Part shown: in pieces, positions 16,121 through 26,244 of the stretch
How the letters are laid out: each line of letters opens with the position of its first letter
Position numbering within the stretch: position 1 is the first letter of the stretch
Source of the DNA: Sphingorhabdus sp. EL138
Lineage (GTDB): Bacteria; Pseudomonadota; Alphaproteobacteria; Sphingomonadales; Sphingomonadaceae
Length of the DNA: 64,000 bases
Direction: 5' to 3'
Assembly: GCF_945882965.1 (NCBI RefSeq)
Contig: NZ_CAMCWY010000009.1
Span: 1 to 64,000 of the forward strand
Notes under the pieces: model-generated
The model's input: the letters and a program-made list of their open reading frames with translations, nothing else
The model's database searches: none
What the model was told of the DNA's origin: nothing
Translations under genes and position numbers: made by a program

Positions 16121-17317
16121 CTAAGCCGGTGTTTCCCGCACCATGTCTTCTTCATGCGTGAGGGTCATCTTGAGCTTGCCATTGACCACGGCAAAGGCCA
16201 ACCGTCCTTCGACAAGGTCAAGTGCATCGCGCCCGAATTGGTCAAAACGCCATCCCGTTAACACTTCAAGGTCGTCGCGCTCGCCAGCGGCCAAGCGCTC
16301 AAGCTCTTCTGTCCGCACAATCAAGCGCGGGGCCACGTTAATTTCGCGGGACCGGATTTTGAGCAATAGCTTCAGCAGATCGGCGACTAGCGAACCGTCT
16401 TTGCCACCGCCGGGAGATGATCGGGCACGGTCTGGCAAATTGTCACGCGCCATGGGCTGGCTCGCCTCAATCACCCCGATCAGGCGCGCACCAATTTCAT
16501 TGTCGCGCCATGCGGGCGATAGGCCGCGCACTTTGGGCAGGTCGGCCTGACTTTTGGGTGGATGCGCGGCGATATCGGCCAGCGTTTCATCCTTCATAAT
16601 CCGTCCACGTGGGATGTTTTTGCGCTGCGCCTCTTTTTCGCGCCAGGCTGCCATCGCTTGAAGGCGACCAAGCACTTCGGGTTTGCGCGATTGCACTTTA
16701 ATCCGTGCCCACGCGTTTTCGGGGTCATTGCGATAATTGGCGGCGTTGGAAATCCGCTCCATTTCGTCATTCAGCCACGCGCCCCGCCCCGTTATCTTAA
16801 GCTTTTCAAGCATCATCGGAAAGATGACGGACAAATGCGTCACATCGGCAATGGCATAATCAATTTGGCGTTTATCCAACGGACGCCGTGACCAATCGGT
16901 AAAACGCGCCCCCTTGTCCAACTGGATACCCATCCACAGTTCGACGAGGTTTGAGTAACCGACTTGCTCACCCTGACCTAGCGCCATGGCGGCAATTTGC
17001 GTGTCGAACATGGGGTAGGGGGTTTTGCCGGTCAGGTTGAAGAATATCTCGATATCCTGCCCACCCGCGTGGAAAACCTTCAACACATCCTCATTTTCGC
17101 ACAACAGCTCAAGCATTGGCGTCAGGTCAAGACCCTCGGCCTTGGGGTCAATTGCGGCTGCCTCATTGGCGTCGGCCAGTTGAACCAAACATAAGTCGGG
17201 ATAATACGTGTTTTCCCGCATAAATTCGGTGTCGACCGCAACAAATGGCGATTGTGCAAGGCGTGCGCACAATTCGGCGAGGCGTTTGCTGTCAGTGATG
17301 AGTGGATGAATCTGCAT
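16121..17317 (-). CDS. rnd: Ribonuclease D
   Basis: 3'-5' exoribonuclease for tRNA and small RNA trimming. About 398 residues. The DEDD exonuclease domain shows FVAVDTEFMRENTYYPDLCL (first acidic pair), KVFHAGGQDIEIFF and QIDYAIADVTHL; an HRDC domain follows (VLGRLQAMAAWREKEAQRKN to VRGLSPAWRDNEIG). ATG 17317 (MQIHPLITDSKRLAELC) is the natural start; the 12 codons upstream run into the space shared with aspS, which is divergent. Confidence 0.94.
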   Translation of the reverse strand: MQIHPLITDSKRLAELCARLAQSPFVAVDTEFMRENTYYPDLCLVQLADANEAAAIDPKAEGLDLTPMLELLCENEDVLKVFHAGGQDIEIFFNLTGKTPYPMFDTQIAAMALGQGEQVGYSNLVELWMGIQLDKGARFTDWSRRPLDKRQIDYAIADVTHLSVIFPMMLEKLKITGRGAWLNDEMERISNAANYRNDPENAWARIKVQSRKPEVLGRLQAMAAWREKEAQRKNIPRGRIMKDETLADIAAHPPKSQADLPKVRGLSPAWRDNEIGARLIGVIEASQPMARDNLPDRARSSPGGGKDGSLVADLLKLLLKIRSREINVAPRLIVRTEELERLAAGERDDLEVLTGWRFDQFGRDALDLVEGRLAFAVVNGKLKMTLTHEEDMVRETPA

Positions 17318-17411
17318 TGGGCATCGCCCTAGCACCCATTCACGACTTGACAAAGTGCCGCTGCACTGTTGACAGGCCCGCTTTCCACAGCTTTTTTGAA
17401 TTGAGCCAACA

Positions 17412-19196
17412 ATGCACGCTTATCGTACGCACAAATGCGCTGAACTCCGCGATTCCCATGTGGGCGAAACCGTCCGCCTGTCGGGCTGGGTCCACCGTAA
17501 GCGCGACCATGGCGGCGTGTTGTTCGTCGACCTGCGCGACCATTATGGCATGACGCAGATCGTGGCCGATACCGATAGCCCCGCTTTGCCGATATTGGAG
17601 GCTTTGCGCCTCGAAAGCGTCATCACCATTGACGGTGACGTGAAGGCCCGCAGTGCAAGCTCGGTCAATGCCCATCTACCGACCGGGCAGATTGAAGTCT
17701 TCGCCCGCAGCGTCACGGTGCTGAGCAAGTCGGAAGAACTGCCATTGCCGGTCGCCGGTGAGCAAGAATATCCTGAAGAAACGCGGCTGAAATACCGCTT
17801 TCTTGATTTGCGCCGCGAAACGCTCCACGCCAACATTGTTAAGCGCACGCAGATCATTCGCGAAACGCGCCGCCGGATGGAAGATATCGGCTTCACCGAA
17901 TATTCAACGCCCATCCTTACGGCATCCAGCCCAGAGGGCGCGCGCGACTTTCTTGTACCAAGCCGCATCCACGCCGGAAAATTCTTTGCACTGCCGCAAG
18001 CGCCACAGCAGTATAAGCAACTGTTGATGGTCGCCGGTTTCGACCGATATTTCCAAATCGCACCATGCTTCCGCGATGAAGACCCGCGCGCCGACCGTTT
18101 GCCGGGCGAGTTTTACCAGCTTGATCTGGAAATGAGCTTTGTCACGCAAGAAGAAATCTGGGACACGATGGAGCCAGTGATGGCAGGTGTGTTCGAAGCA
18201 TTTGCCGACGGCAAAAAAGTGACACCAGCAGGACAGTTCCCGCGCATCCCGCATTCAAAGTCGATGTTAGATTACGGCACTGACAAGCCCGATTTGCGCA
18301 ACCCGCTGATCATCCACGATGTTACCGATCATTTCAAAACCTCGGGCTTTGGCTTGTTTGAACGCGTTGTTGAAGGCGGCGGCGTTGTCCGTGCCATTCC
18401 TGCGCCAAAGACTGCGGACAAGAGCCGTAAATTCTTCGACGATATGAACGAATGGGCGCGCAGCGAAGGCCATGCCGGACTTGGTTATGTCACCCGCAAG
18501 GGTGGCGAGTTTGGCGGTCCAATCGCCAAGAACCATGGCGAAGAGGGGATGCGCGCTTTATATGACGCGATCGGCCTTGGACCCGACGATGGTTGCTTCT
18601 TTGCCGCTGGCAAGGAAGAGCAAGCGGCAAAGCTGGCTGGCGCGGCGCGCACGCGGACGGGCGAGCAGCTTGACCTGATTGAAAAGGACGCGTTCCGTTT
18701 TTGCTGGATCATCGACTTCCCCTTCTACGAATGGAGTGAGGAGGACAAAAAGGTCGACTTTGCGCACAACCCCTTCTCAATGCCACAGGGCGGGCTACAG
18801 GCGCTCGAAACGCAGGACCCGCTCACAATCAAGGCGTATCAATATGACATGGTCTGTAACGGCTATGAGCTTGCCTCAGGCTCGATCCGGAACCAGCACC
18901 CAGATTTGATGGTCAAGGCGTTTGAACTCACGGGTCTGACGCAGGCGGATGTTGAAGATCGCTTTGGCGGCATGTATCGCGCTTTCCAATTTGGTGCGCC
19001 ACCGCATGGCGGCATGGCTGCAGGGGTGGACCGGATGGTCATGCTCTTGTGCGGCGTGCAGAATTTGCGCGAAATCACGCTTTTCCCGATGAACCAGAGG
19101 GCCGAGGACCTTTTGATGGGCGCGCCGTCGCCTGCGATGGCTAAGCAGTTGCGCGAATTGCACATTCGCGTTGTGGAACAACCGCCCAAGGCCTGA
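17412..19196 (+). CDS. aspS: Aspartyl-tRNA synthetase
   Basis: Class IIb synthetase, 594 residues, the normal bacterial length with GAD insert. The N-terminal anticodon-binding OB fold includes [20 protein letters not shown]. Motif 2 is [19 protein letters not shown], and motif 3 is [19 protein letters not shown] near the C-terminus. The His-Gly pair in RKRDHGG is what I recall from non-discriminating AspRS enzymes, which also charge tRNA-Asn when GatCAB is present; that is inference. Starts at ATG 17412. A hairpin followed by Ts ends the transcript at about 19235. Confidence 0.97.
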   Translation: MHAYRTHKCAELRDSHVGETVRLSGWVHRKRDHGGVLFVDLRDHYGMTQIVADTDSPALPILEALRLESVITIDGDVKARSASSVNAHLPTGQIEVFARSVTVLSKSEELPLPVAGEQEYPEETRLKYRFLDLRRETLHANIVKRTQIIRETRRRMEDIGFTEYSTPILTASSPEGARDFLVPSRIHAGKFFALPQAPQQYKQLLMVAGFDRYFQIAPCFRDEDPRADRLPGEFYQLDLEMSFVTQEEIWDTMEPVMAGVFEAFADGKKVTPAGQFPRIPHSKSMLDYGTDKPDLRNPLIIHDVTDHFKTSGFGLFERVVEGGGVVRAIPAPKTADKSRKFFDDMNEWARSEGHAGLGYVTRKGGEFGGPIAKNHGEEGMRALYDAIGLGPDDGCFFAAGKEEQAAKLAGAARTRTGEQLDLIEKDAFRFCWIIDFPFYEWSEEDKKVDFAHNPFSMPQGGLQALETQDPLTIKAYQYDMVCNGYELASGSIRNQHPDLMVKAFELTGLTQADVEDRFGGMYRAFQFGAPPHGGMAAGVDRMVMLLCGVQNLREITLFPMNQRAEDLLMGAPSPAMAKQLRELHIRVVEQPPKA

Positions 19197-19200
19197 TATC

Positions 19201-19235
19201 AGGGACAAAATCAGCAGCAGGATCTGTCCCTTTTG
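19201..19235 (+). terminator. Rho-independent terminator-like hairpin after aspS
   Basis: AGGGACA (19201-19207) pairs with TGTCCCT (19225-19231), with ATC/GAT continuing inside the loop, followed by TTTT. It lies just past the aspS stop at 19196 and before the PPK2 gene. Confidence 0.6.
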
Positions 19236-19291
19236 GGGACTGAGCTGCGCTTTCGCTTGTTTGTCTGTGCAATAGATGCTCGAACGCGGGC

Positions 19292-20083
19292 ATGTCCATT
19301 GACCTTTCCAAGTTTGAAGCCGGCAAAATATATATATATGACGGCACATATGACAAGGACCTGAAAAGGCTTCAGGATCGCTTGTCCAAGCTACAAGCAT
19401 TGCACATCCTGCATGATGCGCGCACTTTGATCATCTTCGAAGGCTGGGATGCCGCTGGCAAGGGCGGCGCAATCAAGCGCATGACCTCTTCGCTTGACCC
19501 GCGCTTTTATAAGGTATTCCCTATTTCTGCGCCGACCTCAGAAGAAAAGGACAAGCATTTCCTGTGGCGCTTCTGGAACAAATTGCCGGGTAAACGAGAG
19601 ATCAGCATTTGGGACAGAAGTCACTATGGCCGCGTGCTGGTTGAGCGTATCGAGGGATTTTGCACCGAAGCCGAATGGCGGCGCGGTTATGACGAAATCA
19701 ACGAATTTGAATCGCGTCAAGGCGAGATTGGCACGAAGATTATCAAGATATTCCTGCATGTGACCTCCGAAACACAAGACAAGGTTCTGACGGAAAGGCT
19801 GGATGATCCAACCAAAAGATGGAAAGTCACTGCAGAAGATTTTCGCAATCGCGAAAAGCGAGACGACTATCTCGACGCGCTAAAGGATATGTTCAAGCGC
19901 ACGCATACGCATTGGGCACCCTGGACCGTTATCGACGGCAATAATCAAAAGGCGGCCCGGATTGCGGTCCTTTCGCATGTTATCGCAGAATTAGAGAAGA
20001 GCGTACCGCAGGAGTTTCCGGAGGCCGATCCAGCGGTTGTAGCGTTGGCGCAGCGGACGATTGGCTATTCCCCCAAGGGATAG
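19292..20083 (+). CDS. ppk2: Polyphosphate kinase 2 family protein
   Basis: PPK2 enzymes use polyphosphate to phosphorylate nucleotides, or run the reverse reaction. 263 residues, a single-domain form. Walker A is FEGWDAAGKGGAIKRM; the lid and Walker B region is KREISIWDRSHYGRVLVER; and GFCTEAEWRRGYDEINEFE is typical. The class (AMP-, ADP- or GDP-preferring) cannot be fixed from motifs alone. ATG 19292 opens MSIDLSKFEAGK. Its 3' end overlaps greB by 19 bases, tail to tail. Confidence 0.92.
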   Translation: MSIDLSKFEAGKIYIYDGTYDKDLKRLQDRLSKLQALHILHDARTLIIFEGWDAAGKGGAIKRMTSSLDPRFYKVFPISAPTSEEKDKHFLWRFWNKLPGKREISIWDRSHYGRVLVERIEGFCTEAEWRRGYDEINEFESRQGEIGTKIIKIFLHVTSETQDKVLTERLDDPTKRWKVTAEDFRNREKRDDYLDALKDMFKRTHTHWAPWTVIDGNNQKAARIAVLSHVIAELEKSVPQEFPEADPAVVALAQRTIGYSPKG

Positions 20084-20553
20084 TCTATCCGTAGTATTTC
20101 CCATTCTTTGGGCCCTGTGGGCAAATTCACGGTTTTGACATCACCCACGCGCGCGCCGCGTAGGGCACGGGAAAGGGGTGCGTTCCAGCCTATGCGACCG
20201 TTGCTGGCATCGGCTTCATCGTCGCCAAGGATTGTGATCGTGCGTTCAACATCATCGACATCCGCAATCGTGACGCACGCGCCAAAGAATATGCGGCTTC
20301 GGTCTTCTTGCTTAGATGGGTCGAGTATTTGCGCGACCTTCATCTTTTTGGACAACTGACCCAATTCCTGGTCAATCGCGCGGAGCTTTTGGCGGCCATA
20401 GATATAATCGCCATTCTCGCTTCGGTCGCCATTGCCTGCGGCCCAATGGACGATTTCAACCACTGTGGGGCGGTCGATGGCGAACAGCTGTTCATAGCGT
20501 TCGCGTAAGGCCGCGAATCCGGCTGGGGTAATCGGGTTGGTGCGCTCGGCCAT
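20065..20553 (-). CDS. greB: Transcription elongation factor GreB/GreA family
   Basis: Gre factors enter the RNA polymerase secondary channel and stimulate cleavage of backtracked RNA. 162 residues. The N-terminal coiled coil runs through about residue 80, with the acidic tip GDRSENGDYIYGRQKL; a C-terminal FKBP-like domain (SRIFFGACVTIADVD to PLSRALRGARVGD) follows. The tip and the Tyr-rich GDYIYG are closer to GreB than GreA. The 5' end is three bases from the slt stop codon, so it may be cotranscribed with slt. Confidence 0.88.
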   Translation of the reverse strand: MAERTNPITPAGFAALRERYEQLFAIDRPTVVEIVHWAAGNGDRSENGDYIYGRQKLRAIDQELGQLSKKMKVAQILDPSKQEDRSRIFFGACVTIADVDDVERTITILGDDEADASNGRIGWNAPLSRALRGARVGDVKTVNLPTGPKEWEILRIDYPLGE

Positions 20554-20556
20554 GCA

Positions 20557-22584
20557 TTAACCCGGTGTCGATTTACCCAAATAGGTGCCGAGCGGCGTTG
20601 CCGAGCGCACGCGCGCCTTTTCGGGGTGGAGATGGTCATACATCACCGCGTTTTCCAAAACGCGGTAGACATAATCGCGGGTTTCGCTGAGCGGGATTTT
20701 CTCAATCCAATCCAACATGTCGATGCTGCCTGTGCGCGGGTCGCCATAGGTGCTGAGCCATTTGTTCACGTTACCCGGACCGCCGTTATAGGCGGCGATG
20801 GCGAGCGGATAACTTCCGTCATAATAATCGAGCATGCGTTCAATATAGGTGGCGCCCAAGGCGATGTTGTAATCGGTATCAATGGTCAGCGCATCCGGAC
20901 GATAGGCCATTGAGATTTTGCCCGATGTTTCCCGGGCTGTTCCGGGCATCAACTGCATCAGGCCGCGTGCTCCTGCGTGGCTGACGGCGGCGCGGTCAAA
21001 CTGGCTTTCCTGACGCATGATCGCATGGGCGAGCGTCCAGGTCTGGCTATGCGCCGCTGGAACATTGACGGTGGGGTAGCTGTTGCCCAGCAAATCGGGG
21101 ATGCCATCGGTGCGCGCTGCACGACCCGCCATCACTGCCAGATCCGGACGGGCAAGCGCTTGCGACAGGCCGATAGCAGCCGTATATGCGTCACGGTCAT
21201 CCGCGTGGCGGGCAATGGCCCTGAAAAAGTTACTCTGGTCACGCCAGCTGCCATATTTTGCGGCCAACGCCGCTGCCAGATGCACAGGGGGGACATTCCC
21301 GTCTGTCAGAACTGGCGGGGTAGCTGCCACGTGCGGAACTTGCGGTAAGGGATGACGCAGCTGCTCCAAAGACAACTGGCCAAAAAAGCTCTCATAATAT
21401 GCCGCTGCTTGCTCATAATAGCGTGTCGCGCTTAAAGGGTCTCCAGCCTTCGCAGCGGCCTTGCCCGCCCAATAAAAACCCTTTGATCGGGTTTGTGGGG
21501 TTTTTGCGGCAGTCGCATAGCGTTCGAACATGTTTACGGCATCACGAGGGCGGCCCAAACGGTCCATAGCCAACGATCCGGCCAGCCAAGTGAGGCTGGT
21601 ATATCGATCCCGCGTCGGCAGATCCTGATCCGCCATTACAAGGCCAGCCGGGACGGCATCGTCCACACGCGATGCGATGCGATATGCCACGTCATATTGG
21701 CCGTCAATTTCGGCAGCGCGTGCATGCGTGAGTAGCAATTGGTACCAATCCTTAGGGACAGGCACCGGTGCGACCAGATTCCCTCGGTTTGCAAGCAATT
21801 CGCGCACTGCAAAGCTGTCACCAGCAGCACGCATCGCGTCCGCCCGCGCCGCCAGCAGACTGGCTTCGGTGTTCGCTAATGCGCCTGCTTCTTGCACCTT
21901 TAACGCGGCATCGGGTGATTTCATTCGCGTTGCAAGCGCAGCCGCAAACGCAGGGCGACGCTGCGGTGAGGTAAATGCGACCCAGCGTTCGGAACTGCGC
22001 GTCGATCCTGACCATAACAGCCGGTCAACTCGTGCATCATGGTCGGCGGATGTCAGCGTGCCGCTGGCGATGCGGAAAACCCGACCTTCATCTTCGTCGC
22101 TTAGTGCGCCACCGCGCCAAGCTTCGCGCGCTTGCGCTTGGGCACGCGCCTTATCGCCAACAGAATCCAGCGCTAACGCAAATTTTGCGCGACCTTCATT
22201 GGTGACTGGCGGCAAGCGGTCAAAATAAGCCACTAATTGGTTTGGAGAGTAAGATAGGGGATTGATCGCCCGTTCCGCTTTCTGCCGCATGTCGTCAGTA
22301 TTTGGCCAGTCCGGGTACAGCATGAGGAATGATGCATAATCGTTAAAGCTGAAATTGCCGGGTGCGCCTAACATTTTCCATCGCTGCAGCGCGGCGGAGA
22401 TTTTGCCCTCGCTTGGGTCGTAAATGACCGGTGAAGACATTGGTTGTCCGGATGGCGCAGACGTTTGTCCGCTGCCAGTGCCGGGTTTCCATATGATCCC
22501 GTCGGATTGCTGCGCGGAGGCGAGTGTAGCGCATGAAATAATGAGTGCCGTTGCTGAAAGAAGGTGCTTTACCATGCCGGACAT
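20557..22584 (-). CDS. slt: Soluble lytic murein transglycosylase
   Basis: Periplasmic enzyme that cleaves the MurNAc-GlcNAc bond with formation of 1,6-anhydro ends. About 675 residues: signal peptide (MVKHLLSATALIISCATLAS, cleaved near AQQ), a long alpha-helical superhelical domain rich in Ala and Arg, and a C-terminal SLT domain with the catalytic Glu in IMRQESQFD and the GARGLMQLMPGTA and AIAAYNGGPGNV motifs. I chose the ATG at 22584 because GGGG lies 8 bases upstream; ATG 22575 would also serve. Longer frames upstream run across the promoter shared with dapA. It is divergent from dapA. Confidence 0.92.
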   Translation of the reverse strand: MSGMVKHLLSATALIISCATLASAQQSDGIIWKPGTGSGQTSAPSGQPMSSPVIYDPSEGKISAALQRWKMLGAPGNFSFNDYASFLMLYPDWPNTDDMRQKAERAINPLSYSPNQLVAYFDRLPPVTNEGRAKFALALDSVGDKARAQAQAREAWRGGALSDEDEGRVFRIASGTLTSADHDARVDRLLWSGSTRSSERWVAFTSPQRRPAFAAALATRMKSPDAALKVQEAGALANTEASLLAARADAMRAAGDSFAVRELLANRGNLVAPVPVPKDWYQLLLTHARAAEIDGQYDVAYRIASRVDDAVPAGLVMADQDLPTRDRYTSLTWLAGSLAMDRLGRPRDAVNMFERYATAAKTPQTRSKGFYWAGKAAAKAGDPLSATRYYEQAAAYYESFFGQLSLEQLRHPLPQVPHVAATPPVLTDGNVPPVHLAAALAAKYGSWRDQSNFFRAIARHADDRDAYTAAIGLSQALARPDLAVMAGRAARTDGIPDLLGNSYPTVNVPAAHSQTWTLAHAIMRQESQFDRAAVSHAGARGLMQLMPGTARETSGKISMAYRPDALTIDTDYNIALGATYIERMLDYYDGSYPLAIAAYNGGPGNVNKWLSTYGDPRTGSIDMLDWIEKIPLSETRDYVYRVLENAVMYDHLHPEKARVRSATPLGTYLGKSTPG

Positions 22585-22671
22585 ATTATGGACCCCAACC
22601 TTATCAATCGCTGAACAAGCGACTATGATAAGCTTAGCGTTCAATTTGGATCAGAATGAAAGTCGTATAAT

Positions 22672-23547
22672 ATGTTTTCCGGATCAATACCGGCTCTAGT
22701 GACTCCTTTTTGCGACGGAGCGTTTAGCGAAAAGCATTTTCGTGCGTTAATCGATTGGCAAATCGAGCAAGGCTCAAGCGCGCTTGTGCCCGCAGGAACC
22801 ACAGGAGAGGCGTCGACACTGTCTAACGCGGAGCATCATCGTGTCATTGAGATATGCATCGAGCAAGCCGCTGGGCGCGTGCCTGTCATCGCTGGTTGCG
22901 GTTCAAACGACACAAATAACGCTGTCTTGCACCTCAACTTTTCCAAAAAAAGCGGGGCCGCCGCTGGGCTTGTGGTTGCGCCTTATTATAACCGGCCAAA
23001 TCAAGAGGGCATATACGCGCATTTCGAACATATGACGAAAAAGAACGATTTGCCTATACTGCTATACAATGTGCCGGCGCGTACGGTGACGGATATCAAG
23101 CCGGAAACCGTCGCCCGTCTGGCAAAGTTGCCAACCGTAATCGGCATTAAGGATGCCAGTGGCGATATGCCGCGTGTCACCGACCACCGTTTGGCGTGTG
23201 GGCCGGACTTCTGTCTGTTGTCAGGCGTCGATGAACAGTCGCTCGCTTTCAACGCGGCGGGCGGCAAAGGCTGTATTTCGGTGACGGCAAATGTCGCGCC
23301 GAAGCTATGCGCGCAGTTTCAGGCGGCTTGTGCCTCAGGCGACTATGATTTGGCGCGTCAACTGAACGACAAGCTTTATCCCCTCCATTTGGCATTGTTT
23401 TCTGATGCGTCCCCCGGTCCAATCAAATATGCTTTGTCGAGGGTAATCGAAGGTTTCCCGACGGAGTTGCGTTTGCCAATGACGCCGCCGAGTGAGGCGA
23501 GCCGTCGTCAGGTAGATGCCGCTTTGGAGAATGCAGGTCTCATCTAA
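22672..23547 (+). CDS. dapA: 4-hydroxy-tetrahydrodipicolinate synthase
   Basis: Condenses pyruvate with aspartate semialdehyde, the first step to lysine and meso-diaminopimelate for peptidoglycan. 291 residues. The Schiff-base Lys160 is in [10 protein letters not shown], the catalytic Tyr132 in [10 protein letters not shown] and the Thr pair 43-44 in [10 protein letters not shown]. Starts at ATG 22672. The stop TAA shares its last base with the smpB start (TAATG). Confidence 0.96.
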   Translation: MFSGSIPALVTPFCDGAFSEKHFRALIDWQIEQGSSALVPAGTTGEASTLSNAEHHRVIEICIEQAAGRVPVIAGCGSNDTNNAVLHLNFSKKSGAAAGLVVAPYYNRPNQEGIYAHFEHMTKKNDLPILLYNVPARTVTDIKPETVARLAKLPTVIGIKDASGDMPRVTDHRLACGPDFCLLSGVDEQSLAFNAAGGKGCISVTANVAPKLCAQFQAACASGDYDLARQLNDKLYPLHLALFSDASPGPIKYALSRVIEGFPTELRLPMTPPSEASRRQVDAALENAGLI

Positions 23548-24029
23548 TGACTCGTCCAAAGCCGGAAGCATTTAACAAGGTCAAAACTGTCGCCGAGAAC
23601 CGGCGGGCGCGCTATGACTTTCATATTGATGACAAATATGAAGCTGGCATTGTCCTGACCGGTACCGAGGTAAAATCCTTACGCTTTGGTGAGGGTTCAA
23701 TTGCCGAGAGTTACGCCGAAGTTCGTGATGATCAAATATGGCTGATTAATGCTAATATTCCTGAATTCAGTCATGGCAACCGTTTCAATCACGAACCGAA
23801 GCGCCCGCGCAAATTACTCCTTAACGAACGTGAAATAAACAAGCTGCATGGAGCGGTCATGCGTCAAGGTATGACGCTCGTTCCGCTGTCGATTTACTTC
23901 AACGGCCGGGGTAGGGCGAAAGTGGAACTGGCGTTGGCAAAGGGTAAAAAGGCCCCAGACAAGCGTGCGACGGAAAAAGAGCGCGACTGGAAACGGGAAC
24001 AAGGACGAATTATGCGGGATCGCGGATGA
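23547..24029 (+). CDS. smpB: SsrA-binding protein SmpB
   Basis: Binds the tRNA-like part of tmRNA and carries it to stalled ribosomes; its RNA partner is at the left edge of this window. 160 residues. [20 protein letters not shown] and [12 protein letters not shown] are the core motifs. [15 protein letters not shown] leads into the basic tail ([19 protein letters not shown]) that enters the decoding centre. Coupled to dapA upstream and overlapping the DUF2062 gene downstream by ATGA. Confidence 0.96.
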   Translation: MTRPKPEAFNKVKTVAENRRARYDFHIDDKYEAGIVLTGTEVKSLRFGEGSIAESYAEVRDDQIWLINANIPEFSHGNRFNHEPKRPRKLLLNEREINKLHGAVMRQGMTLVPLSIYFNGRGRAKVELALAKGKKAPDKRATEKERDWKREQGRIMRDRG

Positions 24030-24583
24030 GCAAATTCAACGCCTGGTTACATAAGCAAGCGCCGACTCGCGACAGCTTTGAACGCAGCCGTTTTCTGCGT
24101 CCTTTTGCCCAACGCGTATTCCACCCGGCATTGTGGCGATTTACGCGCCGTTCGGTGCCGCGCGGCGTCGCGCTTGGCCTGCTCGTCGGCATCTTCCTGC
24201 TGGTACCCGGTGTTCAAATTGCTGGCGTAGCGTTATTGGCGCTGCCGCTGCGTGCCAATATTCCGATCGGCGCGGCAATGACTTTTCTCAGCATGCCAGC
24301 GACCACGCCATTTATCCTCTTCGGGTCAATCTATGTCGGTGAATCCGTTTTGCGGTTAAACAATGGTTCCGGGCGCTTTTATGAACTTGTTGAAACGGCT
24401 GCGCCCTTATCCGCTTGGGTTGATTATGTCTGGAATGAAGCGCCACTTGCACTCGTTCAGGGGTTAGCTGGCCTAGCAATTATTTCGATTGTGATGGCCG
24501 CCATTGGCTATTTCCTCTCCGCCTGGTTTTGGCGGTGGCGTGTAAGTGCCAAATGGCGTCGGCGGTCGAAGTCACTTCGGTAG
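24026..24583 (+). CDS. DUF2062 membrane protein
   Basis: 185 residues. After a basic N-terminus with the Arg-rich [19 protein letters not shown], there are two or three hydrophobic segments: [20 protein letters not shown] (about 52-72), a second containing [16 protein letters not shown], and a C-terminal one at about 150-172 ([18 protein letters not shown]). This layout and the MPATTPFI stretch fit the DUF2062 family. The function is unknown. It starts inside the smpB stop (ATGA). Confidence 0.82.
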   Translation: MSKFNAWLHKQAPTRDSFERSRFLRPFAQRVFHPALWRFTRRSVPRGVALGLLVGIFLLVPGVQIAGVALLALPLRANIPIGAAMTFLSMPATTPFILFGSIYVGESVLRLNNGSGRFYELVETAAPLSAWVDYVWNEAPLALVQGLAGLAIISIVMAAIGYFLSAWFWRWRVSAKWRRRSKSLR

Positions 24584-24703
24584 GGCAGATGAAGTTTCGG
24601 CGGGTTCGAGGCAGAACCTGAATGGCAATCACGAAGTTTTGACAAATATTCCGTTGCGTTCCAGCCCAAGGCTATGGTCAGCTGCGCCTTAACTCTGCGT
24701 AGC

Positions 24704-24868
24704 AGGATTTTATCGGGTAACGGGCCGTTTTGAACAAGATATAGCCGCCGATTGCGCGAACAGATCAGCCTCGACAATGTCGCTTTCTTGGCTAAGCCAT
24801 TTTCTGTTAAGCGCATTACAGAAGCGGTTCACGACGCGCTTGCGAAAGATGATTGGGTTAGGTACTGA
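24704..24868 (+). pseudogene. Remnant of a response-regulator receiver domain (hybrid histidine kinase C-terminus, possibly CckA-like)
   Basis: The 400 bases between the DUF2062 gene and recA hold no intact gene. One plus-strand frame reads RILSGNGPF, a stop at 24731-24733, then TRYSRRLREQISLDNVAFLA KPFSVKRITEAVHDALAKDD with a stop at 24866-24868. The ILSG, RRLREQI, FLAKPFS and AVHDAL elements match, in order, the fourth and fifth strands and final helix of a receiver domain, with the conserved Lys-Pro in KPFS. No start, no phospho-acceptor Asp and no kinase domain are left. I infer that a hybrid kinase gene was deleted here. 24584-24703 shows nothing else I can support. Confidence 0.55.
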
Positions 24869-24888
24869 AATAAAAGATGTAAATTTAC

Positions 24889-24916
24889 TTGTTCCACTCT
24901 TGTTCTTTTAGAACAT
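24889..24916 (+). promoter_or_regulatory. LexA (SOS) box overlapping the recA promoter
   Basis: GTTCCACTCTTGTTC at 24891-24905 is an exact GTTC-N7-GTTC, the established alphaproteobacterial LexA box. It sits between and over a plausible -35 (TTGTTC, 24889-24894) and -10 (AACATA, about 24912-24917), so bound LexA would block recA transcription. The adjoining GTTCTTTTAGAAC (24902-24914) is also palindromic. Confidence 0.85.
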
Positions 24917-24982
24917 AAAGCGTACATATCAGGTGTTCCGGGGAAGTCTTTCGGAATAGGCGTGACGCTAAGGAGTGGAAAA

Positions 24983-26062
24983 ATGGCAGCTAGTCTCAAG
25001 ATAATTGATGGGAATCAGGCAAACGGTATGAAAAATTCGGAACGTGAAAAGGCCCTAGAAGCAGCATTGGCGCAGATTGATCGCGCATTCGGCAAGGGTT
25101 CGGCGATGAAGCTTGGCAGTCGTGAGGCGATTAGCATCGATGCTGTGTCGACGGGTTCGCTTGGGTTGGACATCGCACTTGGCATTGGTGGATTGCCCAA
25201 GGGACGCGTGATTGAAATTTATGGCCCTGAAAGTTCGGGTAAGACGACACTGACCCTGCACGTGATTGCAGAGGCGCAAAAGGCAGGCGGCACGGCGGCA
25301 TTCATCGACGCAGAGCATGCGCTTGATCCCGGCTATGCCAAGAAGCTTGGCGTCGACGTGGACAATTTGATCGTGTCGCAACCAGATACTGGCGAACAAG
25401 CGCTTGAGATTGCCGACACTTTGGTGCGTTCAAACGCCGTGGACATCATCGTCATCGACTCGGTTGCGGCACTTGTTCCGCGCGCGGAAATCGAAGGCGA
25501 AATGGGCGATAGCCATGTGGGTTTGCAGGCGCGGTTGATGAGCCAAGCGCTGCGCAAGATTACAGGTTCGATTAGCCGATCAAACTGCATGGTCATCTTC
25601 ATCAACCAGATTCGTATGAAGATTGGGGTGATGTATGGTTCGCCAGAAACCACAACGGGCGGCAATGCGCTGAAATTCTACGCATCGGTGCGTTTGGACA
25701 TTCGCCGCACAGGCCAGATCAAGGCAGGCGAAGATATTGTTGGCAATGCGACCCGTGTGAAGGTTGTAAAGAATAAGGTCGCGCCGCCATTCAAACAGGT
25801 CGAATTTGACATCATGTATGGCGAAGGCATTTCCAAAACGGGTGAGCTGCTCGATCTGGGTGTGAAGGCGGGGTTGGTAGAAAAATCGGGTAGTTGGTTT
25901 AGCTATGACTCGATTCGTATTGGCCAAGGTCGTGAGAATTCGAAAAGCTATCTGACCGAAAATCCGGAGGTTGCGGCTCGGTTGGAAGCAGCCATTCGCG
26001 GAAAGACAAAAGAAGTCGCTGAGGTCCTGATGACCGGGCCAGACGCGGAAGACGATGCTTAA
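24983..26062 (+). CDS. recA: Recombinase RecA
   Basis: Strand-exchange ATPase and co-protease for LexA. 359 residues. Walker A is GPESSGKT (81-88), with [33 protein letters not shown] and [12 protein letters not shown] all standard. ATG 24983 ([10 protein letters not shown]) has AAGGAG seven bases upstream; a GTG at 24962 lies before that site and is rejected. Controlled by the SOS box at 24891-24905 and followed by a strong hairpin terminator. Confidence 0.98.
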   Translation: MAASLKIIDGNQANGMKNSEREKALEAALAQIDRAFGKGSAMKLGSREAISIDAVSTGSLGLDIALGIGGLPKGRVIEIYGPESSGKTTLTLHVIAEAQKAGGTAAFIDAEHALDPGYAKKLGVDVDNLIVSQPDTGEQALEIADTLVRSNAVDIIVIDSVAALVPRAEIEGEMGDSHVGLQARLMSQALRKITGSISRSNCMVIFINQIRMKIGVMYGSPETTTGGNALKFYASVRLDIRRTGQIKAGEDIVGNATRVKVVKNKVAPPFKQVEFDIMYGEGISKTGELLDLGVKAGLVEKSGSWFSYDSIRIGQGRENSKSYLTENPEVAARLEAAIRGKTKEVAEVLMTGPDAEDDA

Positions 26063-26106
26063 GGTTTTTAAGAACAAGCGCGGCCTTGCCTGAGTCCGCT
26101 GCTTTC

Positions 26107-26140
26107 GACCCGCCCTGGTCCACCCCGGGGCGGGTCATTT
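26107..26140 (+). terminator. Rho-independent terminator after recA
   Basis: GACCCGCCC (26107-26115) pairs with GGGCGGGTC (26128-26136), a 9-bp GC-rich stem with a 12-base loop, followed by ATTT. It lies 45 bases past the recA stop. Confidence 0.7.
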
Positions 26141-26244
26141 GCGTGAAGGTCGGTAGATACGTCCCCGTGCTGTCTTTACGGCATAGGCGGACGCACGGGC
26201 GCTAAGTTCTTGACAGGCACAATGGGTGGGGCACAACGATCGGC

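Noticed and set aside
19328-19340. TATATATATATG run early in the PPK2 gene
   Set aside because: It encodes Ile-Tyr-Ile-Tyr within the reading frame; a slippage or phase-variation role has no support since the frame is intact.
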